Source of the DNA: Actinoplanes oryzae
GTDB taxonomy: Bacteria > Actinomycetota > Actinomycetes > Mycobacteriales > Micromonosporaceae
Direction of reading: 5' to 3'
DNA: 48,601 bases
Assembly (NCBI RefSeq): GCF_030757795.1
Contig: NZ_JAUQWH010000056.1
Coordinates: 1 to 48,601, forward strand
How positions within the stretch are numbered: the stretch's first letter is position 1; each line of letters opens with the position of its first letter. Shown piece by piece: positions 24,533 through 31,801 of this stretch. The notes below the pieces were generated by a model. The model ran no database searches, had not been told where the DNA came from, and saw nothing but the letters and a program-made list of their open reading frames with translations. A program made the translations under genes and the position numbers.

Positions 24533-24675
24533 CGCATGGCCTGCTGGTCGCGGAGGTCCAGCTCGACCAGCCGCGCGCCGTCCAGCCGGCGGGGCGCTGG
24601 CGGCCACGTCGACGAGGCCTCCGCCTTTGCCGGCCGTGACAGTGCGCCGAGTGTGGGGTTGCCTGCCTCCGGCAC
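24533..24675. other. Gene-free spacer before the 35-bp repeats
   Basis: Nothing coding was recognised on either strand. Together with the repeat block it forms a 328-bp gap between the small membrane protein and the DapA-family gene. Confidence 0.4.
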
Positions 24676-24815
24676 CGGCGCGCTGTGCGGTGTCACGCGT
24701 GCCCGGCCAGCGGCGCGCCGTGCGGTGTCGCGCGTGCCCGGCCAGCGGTGCGCCGTGCGGTGTGACGCGTGCCCGGCCACCGGCGCGCCGTGCGGTCTCA
24801 CGCGTGCCCGGCCGC
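24676..24815. repeat. Four tandem 35-bp direct repeats
   Basis: Units begin at 24676, 24711, 24746 and 24781, each following the pattern CGGCGCGCCGTGCGGTGT-nn-CGCGTGCCCGGCCAn. Adjacent units differ by only a few bases and there are no unique spacers, so this is not CRISPR. The block ends 45 bp before the DapA-family start and may influence its promoter. Confidence 0.88.
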
Positions 24816-24847
24816 CGTCGGGCGATGCCGTGGCGGGCGGAAAGGCA

Positions 24848-24853
24848 TAGGCT
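24848..24853 (+). promoter_or_regulatory. -10 element of a leaderless promoter
   Basis: TAGGCT is followed by 7 nt (GGCTTGT) and the ATG at 24861. No Shine-Dalgarno is present. No clear -35 was found. Confidence 0.5.
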
Positions 24854-24860
24854 GGCTTGT

Positions 24861-25625
24861 ATGGCTGAGCCCCTCTGGACCGGGCCCGCGGTGGCACTGG
24901 TCACGCTTTTCACCGCCGACGGCAGTGTCGACGCGGAGGCCACCGGCGCGCATGCGGCGCGGATGGTCGGCGCCGGGCTGCGGGCCGTGCTGGTCAATGG
25001 CAGCACGGGCGAGGCCGCCGCGCTGGAGGATCATGAGCGGGTCGCGCTCGTGTCGGCGGTGCGGGAGGCCTGTCCCGGCGTGCCGGTCGTCGCCGGCGCC
25101 TCGGGGGAGTGGTGGGGGCAGGCCGCGAAGCGGGTCCGCGACGCCGCCGGGGCGGGTGCCGACGCCGTGCTCGTGGCGCCGCCGCGGCTGGGCACGGACC
25201 TGGGCGGCTATTACGAGGAGGTGGCCGCGGCGGCCGGGGACGTGCCCGTGCTGGCCTATCATTATCCGCCGGTCGCGGGCGGGCCCGTGCCGGTGGAGGC
25301 GCTGCCGGGGCTGCCGGTGAGCGGGACCAAGGACTCGAGCGGCGACCCGGTGCGGCTGGGCCGGCAGCTCGACCTCGACTGGCCCGGTCACGTCTACGTC
25401 GGCTCCTCCGCGCTGCTCGGCCACGCCCACTGGCTGGGCGCGACCGGGGCGATCGTGGCCGCCGCGAACCTCGTACCCTCGGAATGTCTTGCCGCCTGGG
25501 AGCGGGACCCGAAGGCGCAGCTCGCCGTGCTGCGGGCCGAGCGCGAGGCCAAGGCGGCGCCCGGCGGGCTCAAGGGTGCCGTCGCCGCCCGCTTCGGCAC
25601 CAGCCCCTGTCGCCGGACGAGCTGA
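24861..25625 (+). CDS. DapA-family (dihydrodipicolinate synthase/N-acetylneuraminate lyase) aldolase
   Basis: The product is 254 aa, shorter than the usual 290-300. Class I aldolase features are the pyruvate-binding loop VNGSTGEAAALEDHERVALV, catalytic Tyr133 in LAYHYPP, and the Schiff-base Lys157 in VSGTKDSSGD. All of these are present. The C-terminal helical region is abbreviated and ends with an Arg/Thr tail, so it may not be the housekeeping lysine enzyme; a 2-keto-acid aldolase of another pathway is likelier. Surrounding genes do not point to a substrate. The ATG start is supported by the leaderless promoter. Confidence 0.85.
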   Translation: MAEPLWTGPAVALVTLFTADGSVDAEATGAHAARMVGAGLRAVLVNGSTGEAAALEDHERVALVSAVREACPGVPVVAGASGEWWGQAAKRVRDAAGAGADAVLVAPPRLGTDLGGYYEEVAAAAGDVPVLAYHYPPVAGGPVPVEALPGLPVSGTKDSSGDPVRLGRQLDLDWPGHVYVGSSALLGHAHWLGATGAIVAAANLVPSECLAAWERDPKAQLAVLRAEREAKAAPGGLKGAVAARFGTSPCRRTS

Positions 25626-25632
25626 CCACGAG

Positions 25633-25649
25633 CGCCGGTCACGCCGGCG
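25633..25649. terminator. Possible bidirectional hairpin between convergent genes
   Basis: CGCCGG and CCGGCG pair around a TCACG loop at the convergent junction of the DapA-family gene and the 118-aa gene. The stem is only 6-7 bp, so the call is tentative. Confidence 0.3.
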
Positions 25650-25995
25650 TGCGCGCCCGCTCGATGCGGTCCGCGGTCGCGTGCGGGTCGTCCGCCTCGA
25701 TGACCAGGCGCGTGTACTCCTCGTCGGCGAGCTCGATCACCACCGCCTTGGCGGCATCGCGCACGTTCCAGAAGACCCGCCCCTCGCCGGTGCGGAACGT
25801 GCCCGCGACGATGAGCCCGGGCACGAAAGTGCCCTTGGTGCGCACCCCCTTGAAGCCCCGCACGATGCCGGGATCGGCCGTCGCCCCGCGCACGTGCGCC
25901 AGCGGAACCGTGACGCTGCTCTTCAGCGCCCACAGCCGGTCGAGACCCTCGATCGTGACCACGAGAGCGTCGCCGGTGATGTCGATGCGTGCCAT
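25639..25995 (-). CDS. Small PH-like domain protein of unknown function
   Basis: The product is 118 aa from an ATG with GGAGG 6 nt upstream, 12 bp after the TetR stop, so it is probably in an operon with that regulator. The sequence is a run of beta strands (ARIDITGDALVVTIEGLDRL, SSVTVPLAHVRGA, GTFVPGLIVAGTFRTG, AVVIELADEEYTRLVIEADD) followed by a C-terminal helix, the layout of bacterial PH-like domains. No catalytic motif is seen. The function is unknown. Confidence 0.7.
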   Translation of the reverse strand: MARIDITGDALVVTIEGLDRLWALKSSVTVPLAHVRGATADPGIVRGFKGVRTKGTFVPGLIVAGTFRTGEGRVFWNVRDAAKAVVIELADEEYTRLVIEADDPHATADRIERARTPA

Positions 25996-26007
25996 GTCGT
26001 CCTCCGC

Positions 26008-26490
26008 CTAATGGGGGGTGAGCAGGGTGGCGCCGGTGGCCCGGCCGGGCTGGGCGCGGGCGCGCAGCAGCAGGCCGAGCAGGGCGGCGGTCAGGTCGGC
26101 GGCCCGGTCCGGGTCGCTGCCGGCGGGGCGCAGCGCGGCGTCGAGCAGGTCGAGCGCGCGCCCGACCTCGGCGGCGACCTCGTCGTCCACGGCGGCGCGC
26201 TCGGCCGCCGCGAGCAGCAGGAAGCCCAGCTCGGTGCCGCCGGAGGCGAGCAGGGCCCGGGCCGGGTCGCTCGATCCGGCGATGCGCGTCACGTCCTGGT
26301 CGACGTGGTGGCGCAGGGCGGCGAGATAAAGGCCACGTTTGCTGCCGAACGTCTTGTAGAGGCTGCCGCGGTGCACGCCCGTGCGGCTGACGAGGTCGTC
26401 GACGGACGTGCCGTCGTAGCTGCGCCCCGCGAACAGCTCGGCCGCCGCGGCCACCGCCTGCTGCTCGTCGAACCCTCTCGGCCTGCCCAT
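26008..26490 (-). CDS. TetR-family repressor divergent from an LLM oxidoreductase
   Basis: The product is 160 aa from the ATG at 26490 (MGRPRGFDEQQAVAAAAELF). The helix-turn-helix is TSVDDLVSRTGVHRGSLYKTFGSKRGLYLAAL (residues about 29-60). The C-terminal ligand domain is short, rather below the usual 180-200. A palindrome in the 74-bp divergent gap is the probable operator, so it should repress both itself and the 26565 gene. The inducer is unknown. Confidence 0.88.
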   Translation of the reverse strand: MGRPRGFDEQQAVAAAAELFAGRSYDGTSVDDLVSRTGVHRGSLYKTFGSKRGLYLAALRHHVDQDVTRIAGSSDPARALLASGGTELGFLLLAAAERAAVDDEVAAEVGRALDLLDAALRPAGSDPDRAADLTAALLGLLLRARAQPGRATGATLLTPH

Positions 26491-26509
26491 GCCACGACCG
26501 TACGCGTTG

Positions 26510-26539
26510 GAGAACGACCAGTCAAGAACGAGCGTTCTC
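26510..26539. promoter_or_regulatory. TetR operator in a divergent promoter
   Basis: AGAACGAGCGTTCT (26525-26538) is an AGAACG/CGTTCT palindrome with a 2-bp centre. A further GAGAACG half-site at 26510-26516 is in inverted orientation to CGTTCTC at 26533-26539. The cluster fills the gap between the TetR and LLM genes. Confidence 0.65.
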
Positions 26540-26564
26540 AAACGGCACGTGGCAGGGTGATCGC

Positions 26565-27449
26565 ATGCGACTCTCCCTCTGGCCGCGGGCGACCCAGCCG
26601 TACGCGGACATCCTCGACGCCGCCCGTCACGCCGAACAGACCGGATGGGACGGCGTCTGGATCGCCGACCACTTCATGCCCAACGCCGGCACCTCGTTCC
26701 CCGGGACGGCGCCGCTGCTGGAGGCCGGCTCGCTGGTGGCGGCGCTCGCGGCGGCCGTGCCCCGGGTGCGGATCGGCACCCTGGTCTACGGGATGACCTA
26801 CCGGCACCCGGCCGTCCTGGCCAACATGGCCGCGACCGTCGATCACATCAGCGGCGGCCGCTTCACGCTCGGCGTCGGCGCCGGGTGGCAGATCAACGAG
26901 CACGAGCAGTACGGCATCGAGCTCCCGCCGATCAAGCAGCGCATCGACCGGTTCGTCGAGGGCCTCGACGTGATCCAGGGGCTGCTCCGCGACCCGCGCA
27001 CCACCGTCGACGGCACGTATTACCAGCTCACCGACGCCGTCTGTGAGCCCAAGCCGATCCAGAGCCCGCTGCCCGTCATGATCGGCGCCAAGGGCGAGCA
27101 GCGGATGCTCCGGGTCGTCGCCGAGCGTGCCGACCTCTGGAACACCTGGGGCCTGCCCGACGTCATCGCCCACAAGTCACACGTGCTCGACGAGTGGTGC
27201 GCCAAGGTCGGGCGCGACCCCCGGGCCATCGCGCGGACGGCGCAGGCGCTCACCGTCGTGGACGGCCCGCTCCCCGATACGGGCATGCCGGCCATCGGAG
27301 GCTCGCCGGCGCTGCTGGCCGAGGCCGTCGCGACGTACCGGGAGATCGGCCTGGACGAGCTGATCGTGCCGGATGCCCATCTGGGCTCGGGCGACGAGCG
27401 GCGCCGCGCGATGGATCTCCTGCTGAAGATCGTTCAGGAGGTGGGCTGA
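26565..27449 (+). CDS. LLM-class F420-dependent oxidoreductase
   Basis: The product is 294 aa. It has the luciferase-like monooxygenase TIM barrel: the N-terminal strand MRLSLWPRATQPYADIL, DGVWIADHFMPNAG, RIGTLVYGMTYRHPAVLANMAATVDHISGGR, LGVGAGWQINEHEQYG and KPIQSPLPVMIGAKGEQRML. This subgroup uses coenzyme F420 in actinobacteria for hydride transfer to diverse substrates. It is likely repressed by the divergent TetR. The substrate is unknown. Confidence 0.9.
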   Translation: MRLSLWPRATQPYADILDAARHAEQTGWDGVWIADHFMPNAGTSFPGTAPLLEAGSLVAALAAAVPRVRIGTLVYGMTYRHPAVLANMAATVDHISGGRFTLGVGAGWQINEHEQYGIELPPIKQRIDRFVEGLDVIQGLLRDPRTTVDGTYYQLTDAVCEPKPIQSPLPVMIGAKGEQRMLRVVAERADLWNTWGLPDVIAHKSHVLDEWCAKVGRDPRAIARTAQALTVVDGPLPDTGMPAIGGSPALLAEAVATYREIGLDELIVPDAHLGSGDERRRAMDLLLKIVQEVG

Positions 27450-27453
27450 AGCC

Positions 27454-27615
27454 TCACACGGTGAGGACGACCTTGCCGCGCAGGTGACCACCCTCGAGCA
27501 GCCGGTGCGCGTCGGCGACCCGCTCGAAGGGGAAGGTCTCCTGCACGTGGACCCGCAGCGGCGAGCCGGCGCAGGGCGAGCGGGTCCGGGTCGACCGCGA
27601 CGCCGCTGAAGCGCC
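27454..27615 (-). pseudogene. C-terminal remnant of a zinc-type quinone oxidoreductase
   Basis: The minus strand at 27549-27454 encodes HVQETFPFERVADAHRLLEG followed by GHLRGKVVLTV and a stop, the typical end of NADPH:quinone oxidoreductases. The preceding piece SGVAVDPDPLALRRLAA is in another frame (about 27615-27560), so a frameshift lies near 27557. The remaining roughly 250 residues are absent. This is a decayed gene. Confidence 0.7.
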
Positions 27616-27640
27616 GCCCGGCCGCCTCGAGGCGGGCGAT

Positions 27641-27757
27641 GAGCTCACCCCGCTCGGCGCCACGCTCATCGAGCCGATCCACGTGCTGACCGAGTGGGCG
27701 CGCGACAACGGCGAGGCGGTTCTGGACGCGCTCGACGCCGGGTCAGCGGAGGTCTGA
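27641..27757 (+). pseudogene. C-terminal remnant of an HxlR-family regulator
   Basis: The plus strand encodes ELTPLGATLIEPIHVLTEWA followed by RDNGEAVLDALDAGSAEV and a stop. This is the conserved last helix region of HxlR-type winged-helix regulators. The DNA-binding half is missing. HxlR genes are often divergent from quinone oxidoreductases, so this and the previous remnant look like two ends of one divergent pair fused by a deletion at about 27615-27641. It overlaps the stop of the DUF1990 gene. Confidence 0.65.
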
Positions 27758-28252
27758 CGGCGTGCCGAGGTCGCGCAGGGCGCGCACGTAGCGGTCCGTG
27801 ACGAGCTGCTGGACGGCGCGGGTCACCGGGCCGCCCAGCCGGGCCGGCAGCGTCGCGGGGCGGGAGAAGGCGCGGATCCGGGCGCGGACGGCGCCGCCGG
27901 GCAGCAGGTGCACGAGGAACGCCTCCTCGCCCTGCTCGGGATGGCCGGGCAGGGTGCCGTAGGCGAAGCCCCGGCAGGTGTCCGTCTCGACCGTGTAGAC
28001 GACGCGGCAGGGGATCCGGAGCACGAGAGCACGCAGCACCACGACGACGTCCGGGGCCGCCCGGTCCGCGCCGGCCGGCACGCGCAGCCCGGCGCGGCGG
28101 TGCATCTGCCACGTGAACAGGCCCTCGGCGGCGCGCGCGAAGACGCCGGACCCGTGGCCTATGACGGTGTCGCGGACCATGTGGCCGTACCCGGGTGGGA
28201 GGGTCTCCGCGCGCGTGGCGCCCACCTCGTCGTAGGTCAGGCCGGCGGTCAT
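27743..28252 (-). CDS. DUF1990 family protein
   Basis: The product is 169 aa. The ATG overlaps the TetR stop by 4 bp (ATGA), so the pair is co-translated. DUF1990 signatures are LTYDEVGATRAETLPPGYGH, GVFARAAEGLFTWQMHRRAG, IPCRVVYTVETD, RGFAYGTLPGHPEQGEEAFL and AFSRPATLPARLGGPVTRAVQ. The family resembles small START/polyketide-cyclase-like folds of unknown function. Confidence 0.88.
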   Translation of the reverse strand: MTAGLTYDEVGATRAETLPPGYGHMVRDTVIGHGSGVFARAAEGLFTWQMHRRAGLRVPAGADRAAPDVVVVLRALVLRIPCRVVYTVETDTCRGFAYGTLPGHPEQGEEAFLVHLLPGGAVRARIRAFSRPATLPARLGGPVTRAVQQLVTDRYVRALRDLGTPSDLR

Positions 28253-28845
28253 CGGGCGGGCCTCGTCAGCAGCGGCAGCAGGATCTCGTCGACCACGGCG
28301 GCCACCTCGCCGGCGTCCGCCTCGCCGGTCGCCCAGGCCTCGAGCAGGAGCATGCGGGGACCCACCGCGGCGGCGCGGGGAGTCACCCGGGCGGGGTCGG
28401 CCTCGCCCCGGGCGGCGGCCGCGGCCAGGACGGCGAGCAGCGTCTCCTGGGCGGGCTGGATCACCGCGGCCCACACCTCGGCGAACAGGGCCGGATGCTG
28501 GTGCCGGTAGGCGATCAGCGGCCGCAGGGCCCGCCCGCGGGGCTGGCCGAGAATGTCGGTGAACCGGGTGAGCAGCGTCATCAGATCGGCGCGCAGGGAG
28601 CCCGTACCCGGTGGGGTCAGGGGGTCGCCGAAGCCGGTGGCCGGGTCGGTCAGCGCGGCCAGCACCAAAGTCTCCGGGTTCGGCCAGCGGCGGTAGAGCG
28701 CGGCCTTGCCGGTGCCGGCGGCCGCGGCGATCTTGTCGAAGGACAGCTCGGCGAAGCTGGTGCGGGCGAGTTCCTCCAGCGTGGCGAGGTGGATCGCCTC
28801 GGTCAGGGCTCGGCCGCGGCGGCGGGTGGCGGGCTGCGTGCTCAC
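28249..28845 (-). CDS. TetR-family repressor
   Basis: The product is 198 aa from a GTG at 28845. The N-terminal helix-turn-helix contains AELSFDKIAAAAGTGKAALY and RRWPNPETLVLAAL (about 32-66). The C-terminal domain ends RPLIAYRHQHPALFAEVWAA and later helices of the TetR_C type. A strong AT-rich palindrome lies 25 bp upstream, between it and the divergent amidohydrolase gene, and is the likely operator for both directions. It is co-transcribed with the DUF1990 gene. Confidence 0.92.
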   Translation of the reverse strand: MSTQPATRRRGRALTEAIHLATLEELARTSFAELSFDKIAAAAGTGKAALYRRWPNPETLVLAALTDPATGFGDPLTPPGTGSLRADLMTLLTRFTDILGQPRGRALRPLIAYRHQHPALFAEVWAAVIQPAQETLLAVLAAAAARGEADPARVTPRAAAVGPRMLLLEAWATGEADAGEVAAVVDEILLPLLTRPAR

Positions 28846-28869
28846 CCCGCCATTCTGCTGGTACGGTCG

Positions 28870-28893
28870 TTAGTGAACAAATCTGTTCACTAA
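28870..28893. promoter_or_regulatory. TetR operator, perfect 10-bp inverted repeat
   Basis: TTAGTGAACA and TGTTCACTAA flank a 4-bp AATC spacer. The 24-bp site is strikingly AT-rich against its surroundings and lies centrally in the divergent gap. The tagTGAACA half-site type is common among TetR regulators. Confidence 0.88.
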
Positions 28894-28910
28894 CCGGAAG
28901 GAGGCCGCCC

Positions 28911-30236
28911 GTGCTGATCGCTGATGTCGCCGTCGTGGATCCCCGGGACGGGGTGGTCACGGCGCACCAGGACGTGCGGGTCGAGGGCGACTGCATCGCG
29001 CAGGTGACGGCCACGGCCGGTGGCCCGGGCGACGTCGACGGGCGGGGCCGGTTCGTGGTGCCCGGCTTCGCCGACATGCACGCGCACCCGCTCAACCGCG
29101 CCGATCCGCGCCGCGAGCTGGGGCTGATGCTCGCCCACGGCATCACCGGCTTCCGGCAGATGAGCGGCGGTCGCGGCACGGCCCGGGGCGACCGGGCGCC
29201 CGCCCTGCTCGCCACCAGCGGCGCCGTGCTCACGCCGATCAACGCCGGCACGCCCGCCGCGGCCGTCGCGGAGGTGCGACGGCAGGCGCGAGCCGGGGTG
29301 GACTTCGTCAAGGCGGCGATCATCACGCCGGAGGTCTACTTCGCGGTGCAGGCCGAGGCGGACCGGCACGGGCTGCCGGTGGTGGGGCACCTGCCGGCGG
29401 GCATCGACGTACGCGCCGCGGCCCGCGCCGGCTTCCGCTCGATCGAGCACCTCGGGCCGGGCCTGGGCGTGCTGGCCGACTGCTCGTGCCACGGGACGCC
29501 GGCGCCCCGTCCGATCAAGGCGCCTCCGTTCCGGATCCCGTTCGCGGACCGCGTGGCCGCGAAGCTGCTCGACCGCATCGTCGTCAACCCGGCGCAGCTC
29601 ACCACCCCGGCGACGCTGGCCGCCACGCGGGACGTGATCGCGAGCTTCGACGAGCAGCGGGCCCGGGAGCTGGCGCAGGAGTTCGCCGCCCGCGACACGT
29701 GGAACTGCCCGACCCTGATCCGCGTGAAGGCCCAGCAGTTGTGCGACGCCCCGGAGTTCGCCGCCGATCCCGACCTGCGCCATGTGACGGCGAAGGAGCG
29801 CAAGGCGTGGACTGCGGCGGCCGCCCGTTTCCGCAAGAAGTTCGACGCGGCGCAGCGGGAGATCTTCGCCGGCCAGTTCGCGCTGCAGCTGCGCCTGGTG
29901 AAGATCCTCGCCGAGGAGGGCGCGCCGCTGCTGGCCGGCACCGACGCGGTCGGCGCCGCCTGGGTGGTGCCCGGTGCGTCGCTGCACGACGAGTTCGACC
30001 TGCTGGCGCAGGCGGGGCTCAGCCCGCTGCGGATCCTGCGGGCGGCGACCGTGGACCCGGCGCGCTTCCTGCGCCGTGAGCGGGACGCCGGCGTGGTCGA
30101 GGCCGGCAAGGAGGCGGATCTCGTGCTGCTCGACGCGGATCCCACCACGGCCGTCGCGCATCTGCACGCGGTGAGCGGTGTCATCCGGCAGGGGCGGCAC
30201 CACGACAGCGCGGCGCTGGCCGGGCTGAAGGGCTGA
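28911..30236 (+). CDS. Amidohydrolase-family metal-dependent hydrolase
   Basis: The product is 441 aa from a GTG with GGAAGGAGG about 6 nt upstream. It has a composite beta-sandwich plus TIM barrel. Metal-site motifs are DMHAHP after VVPGF, a central Lys in VDFVKAAI (candidate carbamylated Lys), His in VVGHLPAG, His in SIEHLGPG and Asp in LAGTDAVG. The late NPAQLTTPATLAATRDVIAS insert and the DADP ending are typical of imidazolonepropionase/prolidase-like amidohydrolases. The substrate is unknown. It is probably controlled by the divergent TetR. Confidence 0.87.
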   Translation: MLIADVAVVDPRDGVVTAHQDVRVEGDCIAQVTATAGGPGDVDGRGRFVVPGFADMHAHPLNRADPRRELGLMLAHGITGFRQMSGGRGTARGDRAPALLATSGAVLTPINAGTPAAAVAEVRRQARAGVDFVKAAIITPEVYFAVQAEADRHGLPVVGHLPAGIDVRAAARAGFRSIEHLGPGLGVLADCSCHGTPAPRPIKAPPFRIPFADRVAAKLLDRIVVNPAQLTTPATLAATRDVIASFDEQRARELAQEFAARDTWNCPTLIRVKAQQLCDAPEFAADPDLRHVTAKERKAWTAAAARFRKKFDAAQREIFAGQFALQLRLVKILAEEGAPLLAGTDAVGAAWVVPGASLHDEFDLLAQAGLSPLRILRAATVDPARFLRRERDAGVVEAGKEADLVLLDADPTTAVAHLHAVSGVIRQGRHHDSAALAGLKG

Positions 30237-30304
30237 GCGGCGACTGGACCGCGGCGGCGCGGGTATGGCGATCGGTGACAGACGATTGCGATGAGGTGAG
30301 ACCT

Positions 30305-31714
30305 GTGCCGATAGCCACCACCAACCCCGTCACCGGCGAGGTGCTGAAGACGTTCGAGGCGCTGACGGACGAGCAGATCGACGCCGCGATCGGGCGGTCC
30401 GCCGAGGCCTTCCGGGAGTTGCGCGGCACGACGTTCGAGCAACGGGCGCAGTGGCTGCGGGCCGCCGCCGACCTGCTCGAGGCGGAGCAGGACGAGGTGG
30501 GCGCCCTGATGACCCTCGAGATGGGCAAGACGCTGACGGCGGCCAAGGCCGAGGTGGTCAAGTGCGCGACGGCGTGCCGTTACTACGCCGACAACGCCGG
30601 GACCTTCCTCGCCGACGAGCCGGCCGACGCCGAGGCGGTCGGGGCGCTGCGGGCGTACGCGCGGTATCAGCCGCTCGGGCCCGTCCTGGCGGTCATGCCG
30701 TGGAACTTCCCGCTCTGGCAGGCGATGCGCTTCGCGGCGCCGGCGCTGATGGCGGGCAACACCGGCCTGCTCAAGCACGCCTCCAACGTGCCGCAGACCG
30801 CGCTCTACCTCGGCGAGCTCTTCGCCCGGGCGGGCTTTCCGGCCGGCGCGTTCCAGACGCTGCTGGTCGGCTCGGACGCCGTCGAGAAGATCCTGACCGA
30901 TCCCCGCGTACGGGCGGCGACCCTGACCGGCAGCGAGGGCGCCGGCCGCTCGATCGCCGCGATCGCCGGGCGCGAGCTGAAGAAGACGGTCCTGGAGCTG
31001 GGCGGCAGCGACCCGTTCATCGTGCTGCCCAGCGCCGACGTGGCGGAGGCCGCCCGGGTGGCCACGACCGCGCGCTGCCAGAACAACGGCCAGTCGTGCA
31101 TCGCCGCCAAGCGGTTCATCGTGCACACCGACGTGTACGACGAGTTCGTGAACGCGTTCGTCAAGAACATGTCCGCGCTGACGGTCGGGGATCCGATGCA
31201 GGACGGCACGGATGTCGGGCCGCTGGCCACCGAGCAGGGGCGGGCGGACGTGGAGGAGCAGGTCGCCGACGCCGTGGCCAAGGGCGCCACCGTACGCTGC
31301 GGCGGCGCACGTCCCGACGGCGACGGCTGGTGGTATCCGCCGACCGTCGTCACGGATCTCACGCCGGACATGCGGATGTACGCCGAGGAGGTGTTCGGGC
31401 CGGTCGCCGGCGTCTACCGGGCCGGCTCGCTGGAGGAGGCGCTCGAGCTGGCCAACGCCGTCCCGTACGGGCTGGGGTCGAACGCCTGGACCGACGACTC
31501 GCTCGAGGCGGAGCGCCTGATCGACGGGCTCGAGGCCGGCGCGGTGTTCGTCAACGGCATGGTGACGTCCTATCCGCAGCTGCCCTTCGGGGGCGTGAAG
31601 GACTCCGGGTACGGCCGGGAGCTGTCCGCCGCGGGCATCCGCGAGTTCTGCAACCTCAAGGCGGTCTGGGTCGGCGCGGGCGGCGACACCGGTACGGAGT
31701 CGAAGGCCGAGTGA
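30305..31714 (+). CDS. gabD: NADP-type succinate-semialdehyde/aldehyde dehydrogenase (GabD1-like)
   Basis: The product is 469 aa. The GTG at 30305 was chosen because GAGGTGAG lies about 6 nt upstream; an earlier GTG at 30275 is possible. The ALDH fold shows MPWNFPLWQAMRFAAPALMA, LTGSEGAGRSIAAIAG, general base Glu231 in VLELGGSDPF, nucleophile Cys265 in NNGQSCIAAKR, and YAEEVFGPVAGVYR. The wording is close to mycobacterial GabD1-type semialdehyde dehydrogenases. A betaine-aldehyde role for the choline locus to the right cannot be excluded, but the subgroup argues against it. Confidence 0.88.
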   Translation: MPIATTNPVTGEVLKTFEALTDEQIDAAIGRSAEAFRELRGTTFEQRAQWLRAAADLLEAEQDEVGALMTLEMGKTLTAAKAEVVKCATACRYYADNAGTFLADEPADAEAVGALRAYARYQPLGPVLAVMPWNFPLWQAMRFAAPALMAGNTGLLKHASNVPQTALYLGELFARAGFPAGAFQTLLVGSDAVEKILTDPRVRAATLTGSEGAGRSIAAIAGRELKKTVLELGGSDPFIVLPSADVAEAARVATTARCQNNGQSCIAAKRFIVHTDVYDEFVNAFVKNMSALTVGDPMQDGTDVGPLATEQGRADVEEQVADAVAKGATVRCGGARPDGDGWWYPPTVVTDLTPDMRMYAEEVFGPVAGVYRAGSLEEALELANAVPYGLGSNAWTDDSLEAERLIDGLEAGAVFVNGMVTSYPQLPFGGVKDSGYGRELSAAGIREFCNLKAVWVGAGGDTGTESKAE

Positions 31715-31766
31715 CGAGCGTCCATGCCTGACCACGAATGGTAATGGGGCTGTAACGGTTCGTTTC

Positions 31767-31772
31767 TAGGTT
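31767..31772 (+). promoter_or_regulatory. Possible -10 element upstream of the NCS1 permease
   Basis: TAGGTT followed by GGCC resembles the TAGGCTGG boxes elsewhere, but here it is 29 nt before the ATG and a GGAGG Shine-Dalgarno lies in between, so this mRNA has a leader. Confidence 0.35.
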
Positions 31773-31801
31773 GGCCGCATCCGAGACGACGGAGGCGGCC
31801 C

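Noticed and set aside
24676..24815. CRISPR array
   Set aside because: The 35-bp units are contiguous with no unique spacers, and there are no cas genes.
30305..31714. Betaine-aldehyde dehydrogenase for the choline pathway
   Set aside because: The sequence is closer to GabD1-type semialdehyde dehydrogenases and the gene is on the opposite strand, separated by several unrelated genes.
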